A DNA stretch of 60,000 nucleotides from Owenia fusiformis (lineage: Eukaryota; Annelida; Polychaeta; Sabellida; Oweniidae). Positions 58,868 through 60,000 of the stretch are shown here, one piece after another. The position numbers and the translations under genes were made by a program. The notes under the pieces were generated by a model. That model made no database searches. It was not told the origin of the DNA and saw nothing but the letters and a program-made list of their open reading frames with translations. Where the stretch lies: the NCBI GenBank assembly GCA_903813345.2, contig CAIIXF020000002.1:8021555-8081554 (forward strand), written 5' to 3'. Every line of letters begins with the position of its first letter. Position 1 is the first letter of the stretch.

Positions 58868-59418
58868 ATGCAGCCACTCTGTTGAAAATCTGCAAATTAC
58901 ATGCCAGCCTGTTGAAAATCTGGAAATGACATGTCACCCTGTTGAAAATATGGAAACGACATGTCTCTCTGTTGAAAATCTGGAAATTACATGTCACCCT
59001 GTTGAAAATATGGAAATGACATGTTACCCTGTTGAAAATATGGAAATGACATGTCACCCTGTTGAAAATCTGGAAATGACATGTCACCCTGTTGAAAATC
59101 TGGAAAAAACATGTCACCCTATTGAAAATCTGGAAATGACATGTCACTCTGTTGAAAATCTGGAAATGACATGTCACCCTGTTGAAAATCTGGAAATGAC
59201 ATGCCACCCTGTTGAAAATCTGGAAAAAACATGTCACCCTGTTGAAAATCTGGAAATGAGATGTTACCCTATTGAAAATCTGGAAATGACATGTCACCCT
59301 GTTGAAAATATGGAAAAAACATGTCACCCTGTGGAAAATCTGGAAATGACATGTCGATGTCACCCTGTTGAAAATCTGGAAATGACATTTCACCCTGTTG
59401 AAAATCTGAAGCACTGTC
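58868..59418. repeat. Minisatellite, 30-bp unit CTGTTGAAAATCTGGAAATG-ACATGTCACC
   Basis: About 18 units, one interrupted by a 6-bp partial duplication (GATGTC near 59354). The unit encodes a decapeptide (PVENLEMTCH), so a 213-codon plus frame and a 188-codon minus frame are open. Substitutions fall at all codon positions, as expected for noncoding satellite. Confidence 0.95.
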
Positions 59419-60000
59419 AAAAGAGTGAAATATTAAGATATTTTGGAAATCAACGAAAAAATCCTTAAACCTCATCAACCTAAATATAAACCAATTGATC
59501 AAAAGCCAGCTGACTTAAATTGATTAATTTCAAGCTAGATTTGTTTGCTTTGGTGTAACAACTGTTAATAAAAATACTTCTTCGATCAATTTATTGTAAA
59601 AATCGAAAAAATTCAATCACTGTAAGGTACAATGTATATCGAAGTCAAGGTGACCTCAAGTGCCCAAATTACTTATTGCCTTAAGCAATGCACTCTTCCT
59701 GATATGGAATCGTTTGAGTCATTGATAGATAATATTAAATGGGCAGAATCTGTAATTTATAATCTTAATCCCAAGTCACCACAAACGGCTTTTAATCTAT
59801 TTATAGCGATTTTGTAACTTGGGCTATTAATAGACTTAATAGGGATAATCTTCTTGAATGAAAATAGCAGAGCTTGAAAAACATTTGTCTTGAATATTAC
59901 TACTTTCATAGTTATAAACTATCTGACTAGTATAGACAAGAGTTTAGCATCTGCGCCACCCTCACAACTGGTGCCATGAGAGCCTTGGTCATAAATTTCC
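59419..60000. other. Right edge, no firm gene
   Basis: A 61-codon ORF at 59632-59817 (MYIEVKVTSSAQITYCLKQ...) has fairly protein-like composition but no neighbours, domain or splice support. The last 60 bases read in reverse contain GTTGTGAGGGTGGCGCAGAT, which resembles the start of a tRNA-derived repeat; too little is present to call it. Confidence 0.3.

Noticed and set aside
59938-60000. Exon or tRNA-derived repeat at the right edge
   Set aside because: Only about 60 bases are present, with several readings possible in both strands.

Overview
The window looks like nuclear DNA from a marine invertebrate. It is AT-rich, genes are sparse, exons have GT-AG boundaries, and introns and intergenic spaces are packed with short non-autonomous DNA transposons and minisatellites. 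A bivalve or other mollusc is my best guess, from the repeat style (TACATGTA-rich spacers, GGCGGGCGG-bearing repeats, many MITEs) and from a nodulin-like MFS transporter of a kind I recall from bivalve annotations. This rests on general resemblance, not on a search. I see no prokaryotic, organellar or viral features.

Four gene loci can be supported, plus one probable gene end. (1) At the left edge there are two phase-compatible exons of a small, basic, Cys-rich C-terminus (1-87 and 563-673) with a poly(A) signal at 890. (2) A three-exon plus-strand C2H2 zinc-finger gene (3288-3576, 4458-4562, 5028-6832) joins into one 732-residue frame. (3) A large plus-strand exon (19857-22240) carries a ZC3H14/Nab2-type PWI-like domain followed by a long acidic Ser/Glu and Arg/Ser region, but no CCCH fingers; a phase-compatible first exon may lie at 11282-11321. 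(4) A plus-strand single-Ig-domain type I membrane protein lies at 36194-36940. (5) An intronless minus-strand MFS transporter of the nodulin-like/NFD4-like type lies at 39470-40891. These genes show no shared pathway and do not form an operon-like set.

The rest is mainly repeats. At least seven short-period tandem arrays lie at 6.9, 7.5, 9.5-10.7, 29.7-30.8, 50.7, 56.9 and 58.9 kb. Several have periods divisible by three and so give long artefactual ORFs on both strands. Terminal-inverted-repeat elements are frequent: a hAT-like element with an exact 8-bp target duplication (45711-46181), a 536-bp foldback with a 5-bp duplication (22723-23258), a 412-bp foldback (13389-13800), several mariner-like MITEs with TA flanks, and a MITE family with CAGTGATCTCCC ends.

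The most unusual structures are three. First, two loci (38806-39220 and 55235-55595), with a possible third (43928-44392), where a short palindromic foldback directly abuts a TIR element that carries short tandem repeats. Second, a family whose 120-bp members have a 1.4-kb relative (26071-27507) with an internal array rich in AGGTCA half-sites; the same array unit also occurs inverted between different termini at 15745-17200. Third, two perfect AGGTCAnnnTGACCT palindromes exactly 20 bp apart (14840-14874).
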